The notes under the pieces: model-generated
Told to the model about the DNA's origin: nothing
Databases searched by the model: none
Seen by the model: the letters and a program-made list of their open reading frames with translations, nothing else
Made by a program: the position numbers and the translations under genes
Source of the DNA: Linepithema humile
Lineage: Eukaryota > Arthropoda > Insecta > Hymenoptera > Formicidae
Reading direction: 5' to 3'
Length of the DNA: 64,000 nt
Assembly: GCF_040581485.1 (NCBI RefSeq)
Contig: NC_090128.1
Coordinates: 27,620,931 to 27,684,930 of the forward strand
Shown: positions 12,545 through 25,909 of the stretch, one piece after another
Position numbering within the stretch: position 1 is the first letter of the stretch
How the letters are laid out: every line of letters begins with the position of its first letter

Positions 12545-13690
12545 GGAAATTGCAAATACGAGGAAGTTTTTGTCGATCGGCAAAAATTAACGATGCGGAT
12601 GTTTGCAGGTGGAAGCCGCGTTAATGCTCCGATTCGAGAGTCATTAATGCGACATTATCTCTCAGCGCCATTAAGTTTTAATAGCCTCAATGGGCCGCTT
12701 TAAAAAAAAAAAAGAATATCTCTGATAATCCGACGCGATGTTAAGAGCGAGCCAAATGATGGATTAAAATGTTTATCTTAATATCGCAGCGCGAGTCGAT
12801 GCGGCGCAACGAAATCGACATTTATTTTCACGCTTCACGAAGTCGCTCTTAATTATGCTGACAAATCGCGTTTCGCGATTTCTCGCGATGTTCGCAGCTT
12901 GCTGCATTATAAATGCAACTTGCATAATGCTCATAAGCAACAGCTGTGTGCATTAACACGTGCCACGGGTTAGGCAGCGCGAAAATCCGCGCTCCTTTTC
13001 CTCTTTATTTACGGTCGTCGCATCCATTCCGTAGAATTTTAGGCCATTGACGCCCAGAATTCTACATGCGGATTGCTTTATCCGATTTGAACGCAAAAAG
13101 GATTTTACGCGGCCTGATCCGCGTATCCTCGCGGTAGTGCGAGGATTTCGGATAATAATAAATCGGCCAAAAGAGAAAAGGAGAGATTACATTAATTCAC
13201 GATTTATTACAGAAAGCGTGAGAAATAAAGCTTTTTCTGTGTTGTTAATTCTCACGAATAGAATTTTGAACACAGAATAATGTTTGTTTGGAGCTCTTGG
13301 CTTCAAGAGTGCCTTGGAGAAAGTGGGAAAATATTATAATGCAATTTTAGATGCATACGCTCTGTATTTAGGGACAAATACAAAGATAGATTAACCATTA
13401 GAGCTGATTCGTCCACATTGCTGGTTCAGACATTTTGATCCCAAGGGTGTACGTTTTCAAGAGAAAGAAGCTGTACAGGATGAAAGATGACCCTGCTTTT
13501 TAATGGTCAATTGATCGAGTAGCAAGGGTCAGCACGTGGCTGCGAAGGATTAAGAGAGAAATGGATTTGTTCGTTTATTATTGGATATGGCGGAGTAACT
13601 CTCCGGGGACGTGAAAAGCGACGCACGACCGAATCTAAGAACCGCGCATGGCCGATATCAAAACAGGCGAACGAGTAAGAACGGGAAAAG
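12545..13690. other. Non-coding stretch
   Basis: Composition is mixed. No exon, RNA gene or mobile-element terminus is recognised. Confidence 0.5.
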
Positions 13691-13717
13691 CAGCGTCGTC
13701 GTCATCGTCGTCGTCGT
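13691..13717. repeat. (CGT)n/(TCG)n trinucleotide repeat
   Basis: This is a short GTC/TCG trinucleotide tract with one CAT interruption. It is not inside a credible coding frame. Confidence 0.85.
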
Positions 13718-16250
13718 AAAATCACAACGTCGAAAACGAGAGGCGAACATATATATAGGTTTCGCATGAACTACGAAGGCGTATGCCATGTACACGCTCT
13801 CGCATGGATGGCGCTTACGCGCGTGGGAATTTCCGTCCGTTCAGCAGTTTAAGCGTTCCTCACAAACGCAGGATTTAGTTTGATCCTCGCATAGTCTCTC
13901 TCGAAATTATTCATAAGGACTTTGAAGTTTTTAAATTAACCTGCGCGAAAGCGTCAGTTCCTTATCTGCAGTGAGAAAATCTAGATAATTCGCATCCGCG
14001 AGGAGTAATTCTCGAGTTTTCTAAATAAGATAAGTAATTATCAGTTTGATATCATTTTTAATCCAGTTTTATTTTTGAATAAATGTTTCGAAATGATGTT
14101 TTTGCAGTTTTTAAATTTTATAAAAATATTGAAGTATCAATTGCTGAGGATTTTTTGTTAAGAAAATATTGACTAGAAGTCAATTGAACAATCTTATTGT
14201 AAAACGTAGAGTAGAATCCGATGAAAATTTGTTCGCGGAAGAAGTCAAATGTTAGTTGAGACAAGTACAAGCTGAGATTGAAAATTTAAAGTCTTAATAA
14301 ATTTCGAAGAACACGGTAGTTCGATCGCGCCGAGAAAGTTGACCAATCTCGACAGAATTACACAATGTAAGTTTCGGATTCGGAATAAATCGAAAAGTTA
14401 TTTCCAAGCAATGATACCGAAGCAATTTGTCCATCGCGAGAAGTGATTTAAACCTGAGTGCAACTTAGATTTGATACTTCTTCCGCGACAGTCTATGCGA
14501 TTGCGGTATCCCAAGAAGATCTAGACACCGGAATGGATAAGGCAACTCTAATTGGCATGAATTACGTTCGCGAACTTGAGTCTCGGTCTAGATAACGTGA
14601 ACTTACTTCGTGCCATTCTGAAGTGCTTATGCCCGCATAGCAATTAATAATGCAATGATAGTTTACGTAGTCAGCTCGAATTTACGAAGCGAATTCATGT
14701 TATCCTGGCGACCTGCCCGGAATTTAGCGAGTGTCCAGAGGCAATATAAAATGCTGTCGATTCCGAGAAAACGTGGGTTAATACTATCTTTTATAAGGCT
14801 TGGTCGACAAATTTTCAAGCTGATTATTTGTAATTTTATATTTGTGAACATAAATATTTATTTTATTTATCACTATTTTAAAAATTTAAGTATCGTCGCA
14901 GCATGCGATTTTTATTAAGAATTTTAATTGGTTTTTACGTTTTTGGAGTGTCAAATAGTTTGTTAGAAAATTAGACGGTAAACGTAATTCGACGTAATAA
15001 GCCAAAAAGTTTAACGCATACTAGAACTAAGAGAATAATCACTTTTCCACAGTATGCGTGAATCATAAAGGGTGGAAATGTGCGGGATCTGAGCATAGTC
15101 AGCGCGTGCGAACCCCTCAAAGCGCGTTAATAAATTGCACTTATTTATTTCAACCTCAGCACCCAGCTAACGAGCACGGCGGTTAAAGCTCGTTCGACCC
15201 AGCTCTGTCCGTTAGCCGGTAATTTTGCATCCTTAAACCATTTATTAGAAAGTCACAAGCTTCATGTTCCAGAATTAGTTGGTCCAAACTCAATTAGTTG
15301 ACTGGAAATTATTTTCTTTATAGAAATATATTTATTTATTATTATTATCGATAAATTTAATACACAATAATATTTCACGTGAAACGAATTATACGAGTTT
15401 GACAGAAGTATTTATTTGGCCAAATTGTGCGCCGCACTTTTACGTCGTAACTGCTGCAAGAGAGGTCGGGACGAATTTCCCGAAATGCATTACCGTAATA
15501 CTTTGATAGCACCTATCACCGAAATCGCCTTGACCTACCCGCTCGTGATAATAACACAGTCGAAGGAGTTTTCTTCAATTTCGAAAAATAACATTGTGAG
15601 GGAACAGCGTTCGTTAAAAAATTCTAGCTGTCGATATCCGTAAAGCATCGTGCCGTTCTTATTGCACATATCGACCGCTCATCAATTAAACGCGCTATTG
15701 AATATCCTTGCGCCTTCGATTTGCAACTTTTTAATGAAGCTCGCAATCATGACGTGCGAATATTGTACGCCGTCCGATAACTTACGGGTAGAGATCTGTC
15801 AGACGAGGATAAACCTTGAAATATGGCCCGATCGTTTAGGATTGCATTGCGCTATTATCCTGTTTTCTCATCAGGAATGGCCGTAACTTCAAATATTTGT
15901 AGCTTGTCTGCATTTCTACATGATTTATAATCTTTAAGTATGTTCTAGTTTTGCTCGAGCAACTACCATTTCTAGTTTTTGCAATTATTTGGCATTATTT
16001 TTATATTGCTTGAATTAATATTAAACGCGAATCTATTGTATATAATATTTTTATATTTATCATCACTGCTTAGGACGTTGTTATACATATTCAAATTTTG
16101 GTTACATTTGTTTGACAATATTGTAATAATTGCTAAAAATAGTTATAAAATATGCTTATTAAATTTAATATTAAAAAACATTAAATTTAACATAATTTAG
16201 CAGGCAATTTCTGCATTGTATATTCTAACAATTTCAGTTCGGTTGGTTCA
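13718..16250. other. Non-coding stretch
   Basis: The left part is GC-moderate and becomes AT-rich after about 14030. A TATATATA at 13750 is not at a canonical distance from any initiator-like sequence. Short open frames show no recognisable domains. Confidence 0.5.
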
Positions 16251-19200
16251 GTTGTAAATAGTTAATTGTCGGAACGTACGTTGATTTTCAGTTCACATAG
16301 TTGAAGCGAATAATTTTGACGTATTTTATTAACGTGAACTATATATGTACGGCAATAATCCACCTCATTATGCGCAATAACTTTTGTGAAGATGCTCGCT
16401 TTATAATAAAACGCAAAAACTTTTATTCCTCCATCTATTCTTCGCGCTCGCATTATTCTCGCACGGCTTGTTTATTTCGTATTGTCGTATCACAAAAGAA
16501 CCAGATCGTAAGTTGAAAAGTCTCGATATAATCTGGGGCTGTCGCGTCCTGATTTGATTCCAGGCAAACTCTGCGACAGTTAGAACTTAAAGTGATGAAG
16601 TAAAAGATATGAATGATAAAAGAGATTCAATAAATTTTACTTTTTTTAATTTATACGCATATTAAAAAGACATTGATGCAAGATATTTATTACATTAAAA
16701 TAGCAAAACATTAATTATATTAACGTATGCACATTTATATCATTATCGATGACCGCGATAATCAATTTTATATTATATACTATACTCTTCCCATTCATGA
16801 CGCAAACAATATAATAGGTAACATTTCACAATATTGACCGGGCAGTTCATAAATGCTAAACATCATTTGGTAGCTGGTCGCACTATTATTTTAATTACGT
16901 AATTAGTTCTCTATGTATCGCTGCAATATATTTAATGATGGCATAAATAAATAAATGGTTATTGATTTATAATGAAAGCAGCTACAACAAAGTGTTAATC
17001 ACGATAAAGAACATTATTTAAACACAGGAGCAAACGCGCTTTGATATAGTTGGCGAAAAATTTTTCCACCTCGGCATTCAAATTATTTAGCAGTCACGCA
17101 AATAGCACGTGCGATTCAAACTATTAGAAAGTTAACGCTGGAAATATTTCTGTTCTCACTTTAGTGGTGCCGGCGCAAAACCGCTTGAATGAAATTAACG
17201 AACGAAAGTTTTCGAAATCTGCGTTATAAAAGCGGCAATGCCGCAATATTCATATTTTAGCACGGAAAAGTTCGCACGTTTTGCGACTTTACGATGAGAC
17301 CGGAGTACAGTTTGCCGGCGAGGATACTTGTTGTTAATGAAGCTCTCCTAATCACGGGAATTCACTGCAACATAGTGATGCATATACATCGTTTGCACGA
17401 GTTGACCTGGAAATTAGAATTAATTTAATTGAAAACACAACCTAAAATAAGCGAGAATTAAAGGAGTATGAAAGAATTAGATGGATATTGTACAATTTTT
17501 TAATAAGTGGAAGTGTATTTGTAATTAAAAAAAGAGACTCTTCGTGTTTTTATGTAATAAAAACAACAAAGATACTCGAGTACATGCGGTCGTAGTTGCG
17601 AACTTGTACGATATATCAAACTGCGTCGAATAATCTCATGTGGTGTACGGAAACACTATCGTTATCCCAGCTTTATCGAGGCGAGAGCTGAACAGAAATT
17701 GTTCCAAGGCATCATTAACCCGATATAAAGTTTCGGACGGACACGACGATTGCGTGAGTGTTATTGAAATCCTATCGTGCTAAAATTGATTTATGGGCGT
17801 ATTAGAAAATTGCCTTGAAATCGATCGTGCCAGCTGTGCCGCGTGGCCGCAAATATCAGACGAAGAAAAAGAAGAGAAAGAGAAAGAGAGAGAAAGAGTG
17901 GTCGGACAATTTTTATAATCGACCGCGAAGTAATCTATTGCGACTAACGAGAGAAAATGATATTGCGATATATTCCACGCGCGGTAGCCGGCGCGGGTAA
18001 ATGGTAGCCTGTGTTGCGGTGGGCATTCCGGGCAGAATTAAAAACTCGAGATTTAAATTTAGATTAATTTCTTCTCAAATTAGAAGATCCAAATCGGCGA
18101 ATGAGATTTTGACCGCTTTTTAACTTCTCCGCACAGATTATGCATATAATGAAAATGATGCCATTAACATTCATCCGACGTTGAGCTTTGGCATTGCGCT
18201 AATGAAATTTTTTCATTAAAAATATCGCCGGACAAAATGGCGGAGATTAATACATAAAGAACGAGTTTTGTCGAATGAGCGAATGAGCTGCAAGTGAATT
18301 TCGTCTCTACGAACTATTTTTTATTACTGCAACAGACACTCTTTCCACTTATTTTACATATATTTACCGTATGATTTTCCGAGAATAAAAAACATCCGAA
18401 CAGTCGGAATGGGATTTCGTCTCATCAAAAACGTTCTACGTGCAGAACTTAATTGTTAGCTCATAAAGGACGGTTAGTCTTGCAGGTGGCGGATGGTCGA
18501 AGGCGATAACCGGGCTGAAGTTCATGTTGGCAATTAAATGTGCAAATAGCGAAGAAGCTGTGCAGAGGAACCTGTTCGCGAATGTTATCGATTTTGCCGG
18601 CGCCGCGGTCTCTCAGCGTAAGCGAAACCGCACTACCTCCGCCCACCGCCGGAGACACATCCCGCAGGTAACGATCAAGCCACATGTCGAAGAGATGCTA
18701 AACCGGCAGCGAGTATAGGTCAATATTTGCCGGTACTTGCGCTAATAATTTAGCCAGCTCGTCTGCTATATCCGAGACGCCTCTGTAACGATATATACGA
18801 ATCGCTTGTTTACTATCAGCATTGCTCTGCCGAATAAGCCATGAGGTTATTGCAAGCTCTATTTAATCTTCATGTCTGAGCTGCATTTAATCCGCTGAGT
18901 TGATTGTCCTCGTATTAATACTTTCGCAAAAGAACAATGCTATCCCGACGTGAAGACGTTTAACAGACATTTCAGCGTTTTGCATAAATCTAATTAACGA
19001 GTCGTTAAAAGAGAGGAATTGATAAAGATCGCAAACCAATCTAGGATCGTTTTTTTGTATTAAAACAAATTTGTCGCGCTGTTACATTTTTATATGAAAC
19101 AAGGAAAGCGTCGGGATCGATTTTTCCGCATGGCACCCCGCGGAAACCATTTCTAACCGGCGCGAATATCTCATCTAAGTGGGACATCATGCCATGCCAA

Positions 19201-19416
19201 CCATTCGCGCGGCGAATTTTCCTCTTCATGACATTTCAAGATCTCTGACAGGTCGTTCAGCCGCCTAAGTTTGTATGAATGGCTAAGGGATTTGGCCACT
19301 CCAAGGGGAGACACCCTGCAACGCGCTATCGTCGCGCTATTAAATAATTCAGTATTTTGCATAAATTCAGGTGAAAAATCGCCATTTCCTTATTATACTG
19401 TTATTGCGGACGTCTT
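16251..19416. other. Non-coding stretch
   Basis: The stretch is largely AT-rich. A purine-rich patch lies at about 17865-17900 and a GC-moderate patch at about 18470-18720, where short frames are open on both strands. None has a convincing exon structure. Confidence 0.5.
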
Positions 19417-19612
19417 CCCGAGTCGAAATTTAGCGTCTCTTTTAATGCTCATACAGCCTATATGAACCTATTTTTACGGAATTAGAACCTAGAACTCCTC
19501 TTTTAAAACTTGATCTCCTATAATTTGATGTTGAAATACTACTTTAAACCTATAGAGCCTCACAAAATAGATTGTATTACTGCGAGAACTCCTCCATTAA
19601 ACCTCGAACTTT

Positions 19613-19640
19613 TATCTAGTATATATATATATACTAGATA
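19613..19640. repeat. 28-bp perfect palindrome
   Basis: TATCTAGTAT at the left is exactly complementary to ATACTAGATA at the right around an alternating AT core. It lies inside the larger inverted-repeat element. Confidence 0.85.
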
Positions 19641-20150
19641 AATTCGACCTATAAAAGTTATTATAATGTTTAATCATAAAGAAAAATATTTAATTTGTTG
19701 CATTTCCAACTTTTATTAATATTGATACCTTTCCGTTTCCTTCTTCAAAATAGTGATATGATATCTGAAAAAGATTCAGCGCAAAAAAATTTTTTTAAAT
19801 TAATTTTTTTATTAAATGTTAACTATTTTAGATGTACTCGTTAAAATTCAAATAAGAATGAAAAACTATACGAGCAATATGCATAATGTGGTTGTATTTT
19901 GATTATTGCTTTATTAAGTGATACAATATTATCAAACGTTTCAGTCTTAATTTGGACCTTTTTCTGTATAAATATTTCTGTCTGAACTTGTTTTAACGCA
20001 TGTTAACTATACTTAATAATATACTCTTAACTATATGTATTACATATACTTAATAAATAATATTTAATTCAATAAATATTATGTAATGTTTTTAGTATCT
20101 TATTTTATATTTAATATCTTAATTTAATATTTTTAATATAATCACAAAGG

Positions 20151-20537
20151 TATATGGATTTTCAGCACTAGTTTTATGATATTATCAAGAAATTCTAATG
20201 ATTGCAAAAATCTTCACAATAATAAAAAAAATTACTAACTATATAATTTTAATTGATGATAATTTTTAATAACATAGAATTTTTAAAAATATTAGAAATT
20301 AATTCTCAATAGTTGAATTTTGATATTATCAAGAAATTTCTAATAATTACAAATTTTTAAAAGATAATAAAATTCAACTAAATGGTATTGATTAATGATA
20401 TTTTTAAATTGTGTGCTATTAAAAATTATCGTTAATCAAAATTATAGTTAGTATTTTTCTTTATTGTGAACATTTGCAATCATTAGAATTTCTTGATAAT
20501 ATCATAAAAGTAGTGCTGGCAAAAAGGAATCTATATA
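20151..20537. mobile_element. Nested inverted-repeat MITE, about 387 bp
   Basis: Left-arm text (CAGCACTAGTTTTATGATAT from 20163) reappears in reverse complement up to 20518, and weaker pairing reaches 20151 and 20537. The arms are over 100 bp long and imperfect. The centre, about 20315-20388, is a smaller inverted repeat bounded by TAGTTGAATTTT and its complement. It repeats the words ATATTATCAAGAAATT and CTAATGATT seen in the arms. CAG at the termini would suit a hAT-type element, but I found no 8-bp target duplication. Confidence 0.55.
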
Positions 20538-20750
20538 TTTTCAGGGTCTAAAGCGGGTCAACGGAGGGTTTTAACTAAACCCTACTTTGAAGCTTTAGCA
20601 GGAAAAAAGGAAATTTCGGACATATTGTAGCGCCAAAGTAGGTGCTATTATATACATACGATACAATGCATAACATCTACTTTGACTCTCTTATGCCTAC
20701 CTCAAAATAAAAGATTAAGGTTCAATATAGGTGCTAAATTTCGACTCGGG

Positions 20751-22816
20751 TTGAAAATTTTAAATAAGATATTTTTCATTTTGCAAATTATGGTGCTTTA
20801 TTATTACAAGTATAATACTTGACTGAGATTTTCATAATTTTATAATGAAGATGGAGGAAAATTTATCGTTCGCATTAATTAATCATCTTCATCGCGTAAT
20901 TGTGCTTTTAGAAATTTATATTAAATCACTTTGCACACAAGTCGCAACTGTTAATCCCGAATGCGTGTTACGATGATGCAATAACACAAATAGTTTCGCA
21001 TTAGTGTTATGGCGCAGTCTAGTTTCTGGCTTCATTTCCGGTATACTCTATCATGTCTAACTTATGATGCAAAGTACAACTGGACGGTAGTACAACTGGA
21101 TTAGTATTCACGCCTCGCACTTGTTCAGTTAGTAAATTCAATTCGCGGAAAAACTTCTCCCACGTTCTATCTTTTTCCCGAGTTCGTTTTTTGAAGTAGG
21201 AGACCGGTTGCTCTCGTATCTTAGATAGACTCATCTGTCTTTCCTTCCTCTTCTTTCTCTCTTTCATTAAATTACTGCAATTATCTATCAGTCTTTTATC
21301 AAATTGTCACAATCACGGTGGCCCTCTCGCTATCTTCTCATGATATTGTTCTTATTAGATCATTACTTTCTTATTATTGTTAACATTGCCGAGTACTCCA
21401 GCAATCAACTGTTTATTATGTGAAGCTCTCTGCGAGGAGCACGCATTAAATAATTATATATTCGTCTTCATTTTCTACTGCTGCTCCGCGATACTTTCTT
21501 CGTCTCTAACGAGTTCCTAAGAGACTGCCGTCTCTGGACATTTTACTCGACGGTAGATTAAATTCATTAACTGACGAATGAGGGCTGAAGACGTCTCAAA
21601 ATTCGAGCTGAATGTTAATAATTGCGAGTCATTATGGGACGCTCCGGTGCTGTTACACGATAGTCTCTCAGAAGTCCCTCAGAACCGATGAAGCTTAGCG
21701 CGTGGGCCGTCCCATAGTTCCTCACTAGTTCTCGCGCTGTATTAGATTTCATCGGAAGCTCTCGTTACACATCGCTTTCCTTCTCTATCCTATTCATATT
21801 AATATCGAATTTCGTCGAATATTATTAACATCGTAAATTCCGATGAAAGTGTAAAATACGTTACCTTAAACTTATCGGTAAGCACACTTTACTTACGGAT
21901 TTTCTCACCAATTTTGAAGAGAATTTAGATTTATATTCTTAATAAGAACTAGTAGTTTTCAAATTTAAAATAGTATAACTTTAATCTTCTTTTAATTTAA
22001 AGTGAACTTTATTAGACGTGTGTTGCTGAAAGTTATTTAAATTTTAATTAAAAGAGCATCTACTCTCGTAAAAATGAAAACTTTACAGAAATCATGACTT
22101 CTCTCGACGTTTTTGCTACGCGAGAGCATAGGACGATAAAGAAATAAATAGAAGAAAGAAGGCCGGCTAAGCGTGGGCAGACGTTATGTAACTTATTTAT
22201 AATAAAAGATAAAGTCATGTAAAATAAATGTAAACCGCAGATGCGGTGCCGACGTAGGACACAGACAGACACATTGAAAAAGCCAAGGTTTCCCCAGCGA
22301 CAAACGCGTCACGTCGCGGACGGTCGGACGGCGACTGCATTATTTACACCCACTTACTGCCCGCCGCCGCTTTCGGTCGTTACACATGTTTGGTATGGTT
22401 ATCTGAAATGATATACGACGGCTCTTCCTCCCTTCCTCCTCCCCCCTCCCTCTTTTCACGTATATGAAGCGTATAGATTATTGAGGCGCGTTCCGCCTAC
22501 ACGTATCTCTCACGTTGTAGAAAGTAGCGTACTGTCCGTCCGATGAAAATCGGAGTTCCTTTGTCAGCGGTTCACTGATATCGGCAGCAGCGTGCGTCTG
22601 ACAACAAGATGTGATTGAAATATATCGAGGCGAACCATGGATTTTATAAGAGATTACACGGCTCGAAATATATACTGTCAGTTTGTACGTCTCTCAGCGC
22701 TTTTCGCAACAAGATGTTATTAAAGTTGGACTTGCTCTTTGAGAGCAAGTATAACTAGACTGCTTGTATGATACGATCTTTCCGTGGCAATATTATAAGT
22801 GCAGAAATAAGAGCTG
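20751..22816. other. Non-coding stretch
   Basis: This is AT-rich to mixed DNA. The interval 22320-22500 is GC-moderate with a pyrimidine-rich run at about 22425-22460. No gene or element terminus is recognised. Confidence 0.5.
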
Positions 22817-22823
22817 GAGAGAG

Positions 22824-22877
<54 letters not shown>
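22817..22877. repeat. (GA)n microsatellite
   Basis: This is a GA dinucleotide tract with only one interruption near its left end. Confidence 0.95.
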
Positions 22878-22879
<2 letters not shown>

Positions 22880-24063
22880 CTCAAATTTCTGAAATATTTA
22901 ATATTTAACTTTTATACGTCATTAGTTTGACGCGTTATAACGCTTGGTACAATTGTTACCTTCGAACACATTTATCGGGACTGTATTGTGAAAATTGTAG
23001 TCATCTTTCATTTTTGAAACTAAATATTTCGAGGAGGGATAATAATTTAACAAAAAGTACTTTGCATCACTTAAGAATCGTGAGCCATGCTCAACATCGT
23101 TTTATCATACCTTCATTTGCTAGTTTAACCGGGAACAGACCGCAGTGGAACCGCAAACTGTTCTACCGCAGATGGATGTTAGACGAAGCGTAGCTTAGAG
23201 AAACATTGTCCTAAATGCGAGTTACCATACGCAAATGCAATACTCGCCACTTGTGTGAAAGGTAAATGTCCAACTGACGTGCATGCTGCGGTATGGCAAT
23301 CTGCGGCCCACGCGAACGAGCCTTATCGACGTACAGATAAATCGAGCGGCATTAAATCCCTCAATCACCGTATTTCTCCGCGAGACTGAGTTAGAAAATA
23401 TATCTGCAATTACCGACGAACTAAATATCCTTTCGATTATGGCGCGGTCTGACAAATTACGGGCTTTTCTACTGATAGAGCGAAGCGCTGCTAAATAGAT
23501 CGAATAAATCTTTGTGAATGGACGCGGAAAACTTTAAAAGAAGCTTGATAAACTTCTAAAATATGGTGATTTAAACTAAGTTCTTTCACGGAGGATTCAG
23601 TTTTCACTGAGCGCCGGTGTATATACATATACTTGCCACTGCCTTCGCGGAAGGAAACTAATGGTGCGGTCGGATTTGGCCACTGCCACGTCCTTTATCA
23701 CACAGCTGTAACGGTCACATATTTTGCTGTGAAAGCATGTTGATAGCCGGCTGCCATAATTTAAGTACGCGCTGTGAATCCCGTGCTCTGCACTGCGACG
23801 GATTACACGAATACACACGACGGGGATTGCAGCAGCATTCTTGCGACGCGCGCGATTCGACTTCGCGAAGTCACTTTAATGCCGCAACTTCTGTAGGATT
23901 ATTGCGCTTACAGAAGTTTTCTCATGTACCACTCATATTTTATTTAACCGCTGGCTTATTTTCCACGGCAATAAATATAAGTTACACTCGTTTATATGTT
24001 TTCAGTATTTCTCTCTTCTTTCTTCTTTTTTATATTATTACAAAATGCATCTCGATAAGCTTT
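22878..24063. other. Downstream flank of the minus-strand gene, no gene recognised
   Basis: This lies 3' of terminal exon G of the minus-strand gene. An AATATA sequence about 30 bp past the exon G stop, on the minus strand, could act as a variant polyadenylation signal. A 176-codon plus-strand frame (23737-24267) overlaps exon G antisense and shows no recognisable domain. Confidence 0.4.
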
Positions 24064-24300
24064 TTACAATCCAAGTTGCTCAGCTTCGGGTTCATCGGTC
24101 AGATTGAAGTAAAGATACTTGCGATTGGCGGAAATGCGTTCCCGATCAGAATCCGGCGATATTGCCCTCTCGTCATTGCACTGAATTGCTATATCCACAT
24201 CGGGCTCTACTCTCAGATAAAAGAAATACGGAATATCTTCGTCAGCGCGTATCACATCGGCTACTAGTTGTTTGGCCCCTTCACGTTTTGCGCTTTCTTG
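24064..24300 (-). CDS. Terminal exon G (alternative 3' end) of unrecognised minus-strand gene
   Basis: This exon of 78 codons plus a TAA stop is preceded by an acceptor, TTTATTTTATTGTAG, ending at 24301. It opens in phase 0, so it can follow exon E (27445, phase 0) directly. The joined protein would then run from a charged, helix-like segment into this tail. The exon encodes an acidic segment with the core RADEDIPYFFYLRVEPDVDI, and further on RKYLYFNLTDEPEAEQ just before the stop. Codon use and residue mix look protein-like throughout. I do not recognise the family. It competes with exon F as the last exon, so the two are best read as alternative 3' ends. Alternatively it could be the last exon of a separate gene whose other exons I have not found. 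Confidence 0.55.
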   Translation of the reverse strand, partial: QESAKREGAKQLVADVIRADEDIPYFFYLRVEPDVDIAIQCNDERAISPDSDRERISANRKYLYFNLTDEPEAEQLGL

Positions 24301-25909
24301 CTACAATAAAATAAATTGTTTCGCATATTAATAAAATGATCATCATAATTTAAGACACAATTTTATACATTATTATTTTATCCGCGACAGATAAAAAAAT
24401 ATTTAGATAAAATATCCAATTGACAGTTTGATATTGCATAAGATTAAACAGTGTGCTATAAATATTTTGATAATTTAATATTATAATATTTGAAATTTTG
24501 TATGCAACGCGGATTTTCGATAGAAACAGATTGCCAGTATAATTTGCGTAAGCTCTCAATGATTTTGCATAAGCTGATCGCATTTTGTCGAGCATATTAC
24601 AACCAAATCATTAATCTCTAGGCTCGATATCGGTTGAACGTTTCACCGATGGAATCTGGATACTCAATAAACATGTTACACACTCACTGTTACGCTAATG
24701 TAAGCGGAGACGATGATAAATTGACACTGTCTATCATTTTCTGCTCTGGCGCCTGAGAAAACAATTTGCCATTTTCAATGCGTCGTGCTTGCCGGTATCA
24801 AAGTAAAGCGGCAAACTAGCATAATTTCCATCTCAATATTTACATTTCTTTAGAGATATTTAATCACTTTGAGATTACCGCTTATGACTCTAATGTGTTA
24901 TCTTCATCTTGTGTAAGCTTCACTGTGCGCGACAACGTAAGATTTAAAAGACGCGCGTGCAGAGCTGCGAACATCCCGCGAGGCAATGTAAATATAATAA
25001 AATATTCACGTATATATGTTAGCTCGGGTTATTTAAAACGTGACGTTTAAACATTTCGTCGCGTACGCTTGACGCGCGAATAGCCGCTTGCGCGACTGTC
25101 ACCGCGTTCCGCAATTAGTGCAAGTCACGTCATTGACATTTAAACAGCCAATGGATGGATTGCGGTAACAGAAACTTAGTTTTACTTCTGCATAGCCGGT
25201 AAAGTGGCGCTATCAAACGTAACGATTGATTGCAGCAAGCTAATAGCGGTCTGATTGATTGCCGTAATGCTATTCGAATGTTCGCCGCCGCTTTCGAACG
25301 TTGACCACTGTCTGTGTCACTGTCAACATCAATTTCGTACGGTATTCCGGAAATCGCACGGTACTTCAAATTTCAAGCTATTTTCGATCTTCGATATCAT
25401 TCATGCAATGTCACTGTGATCTGATTTTCCGTCCCACGTCTAACCGTAATCCATCGATACTGTGCCGGTGGCTTTATTACACGTAGATTGCATCGTTTTA
25501 CAAATTTATTCCGCGCAATGGTTTCGTATCGAGCGGTTTTATGGACGATAAAAATTTGTTTTCCCTATTTTTAATCTGTTTTTACAATGCGTTCGAAAGC
25601 TCGAAAACTATGCGGAATAACTTTCAGATTACCGCGTGTTGTTTTCGTTACGTGGAACGAATTCTTTTTTCTATTTCCGATAGCGTATGACATTGAGCGC
25701 AAACGGAAAACACGTTAGACTTATTTACATTCTCTCTGCCGTGCGATCGAGTTTCATCAAAATCGTTGGGCCGTGGTTTGTAAACATTCCGTACATTTTC
25801 CATAGAGCGCCCTGACGACAAGCAACGGCGCGCGTTTTCGGCGCAATATCGTTTTTCACGGATAGTTTACATACTACACTGATCGTCGGCGACGGTCTCG
25901 GGCGTCGGT
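24301..25909 (-). other. Intron before exon G / 3' region after exon F
   Basis: No further exon is evident. If exon F is terminal, the 3' UTR starts at 25909. An AATAAA on the minus strand at about 25509-25504 could serve as its polyadenylation signal. Confidence 0.35.

Larger units (their letters stand above)
19417..20750. mobile_element. Non-autonomous DNA element with 18-bp terminal inverted repeats
   Basis: The left end reads CCCGAGTCGAAATTTAGC (19417-19434). Its exact reverse complement is at 20733-20750. The ends are flanked by TT on both sides, which may be a 2-bp target duplication, though chance is possible. The interior is AT-rich and non-coding, with recurring phrases such as variants of CTACTTTRAARC, and it encloses a second inverted repeat at 20151-20537. 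There is no transposase-like open frame. I cannot name the superfamily. Confidence 0.55.

Noticed and set aside
13745..13860. TATATATA with a downstream TCAG-like initiator
   Set aside because: The spacing of about 90 bp does not fit a core promoter, and no exon follows.
23737..24267. 176-codon plus-strand frame
   Set aside because: It is antisense to the better-supported exon G and has no domain. Its hydrophobic part comes from T-rich DNA.
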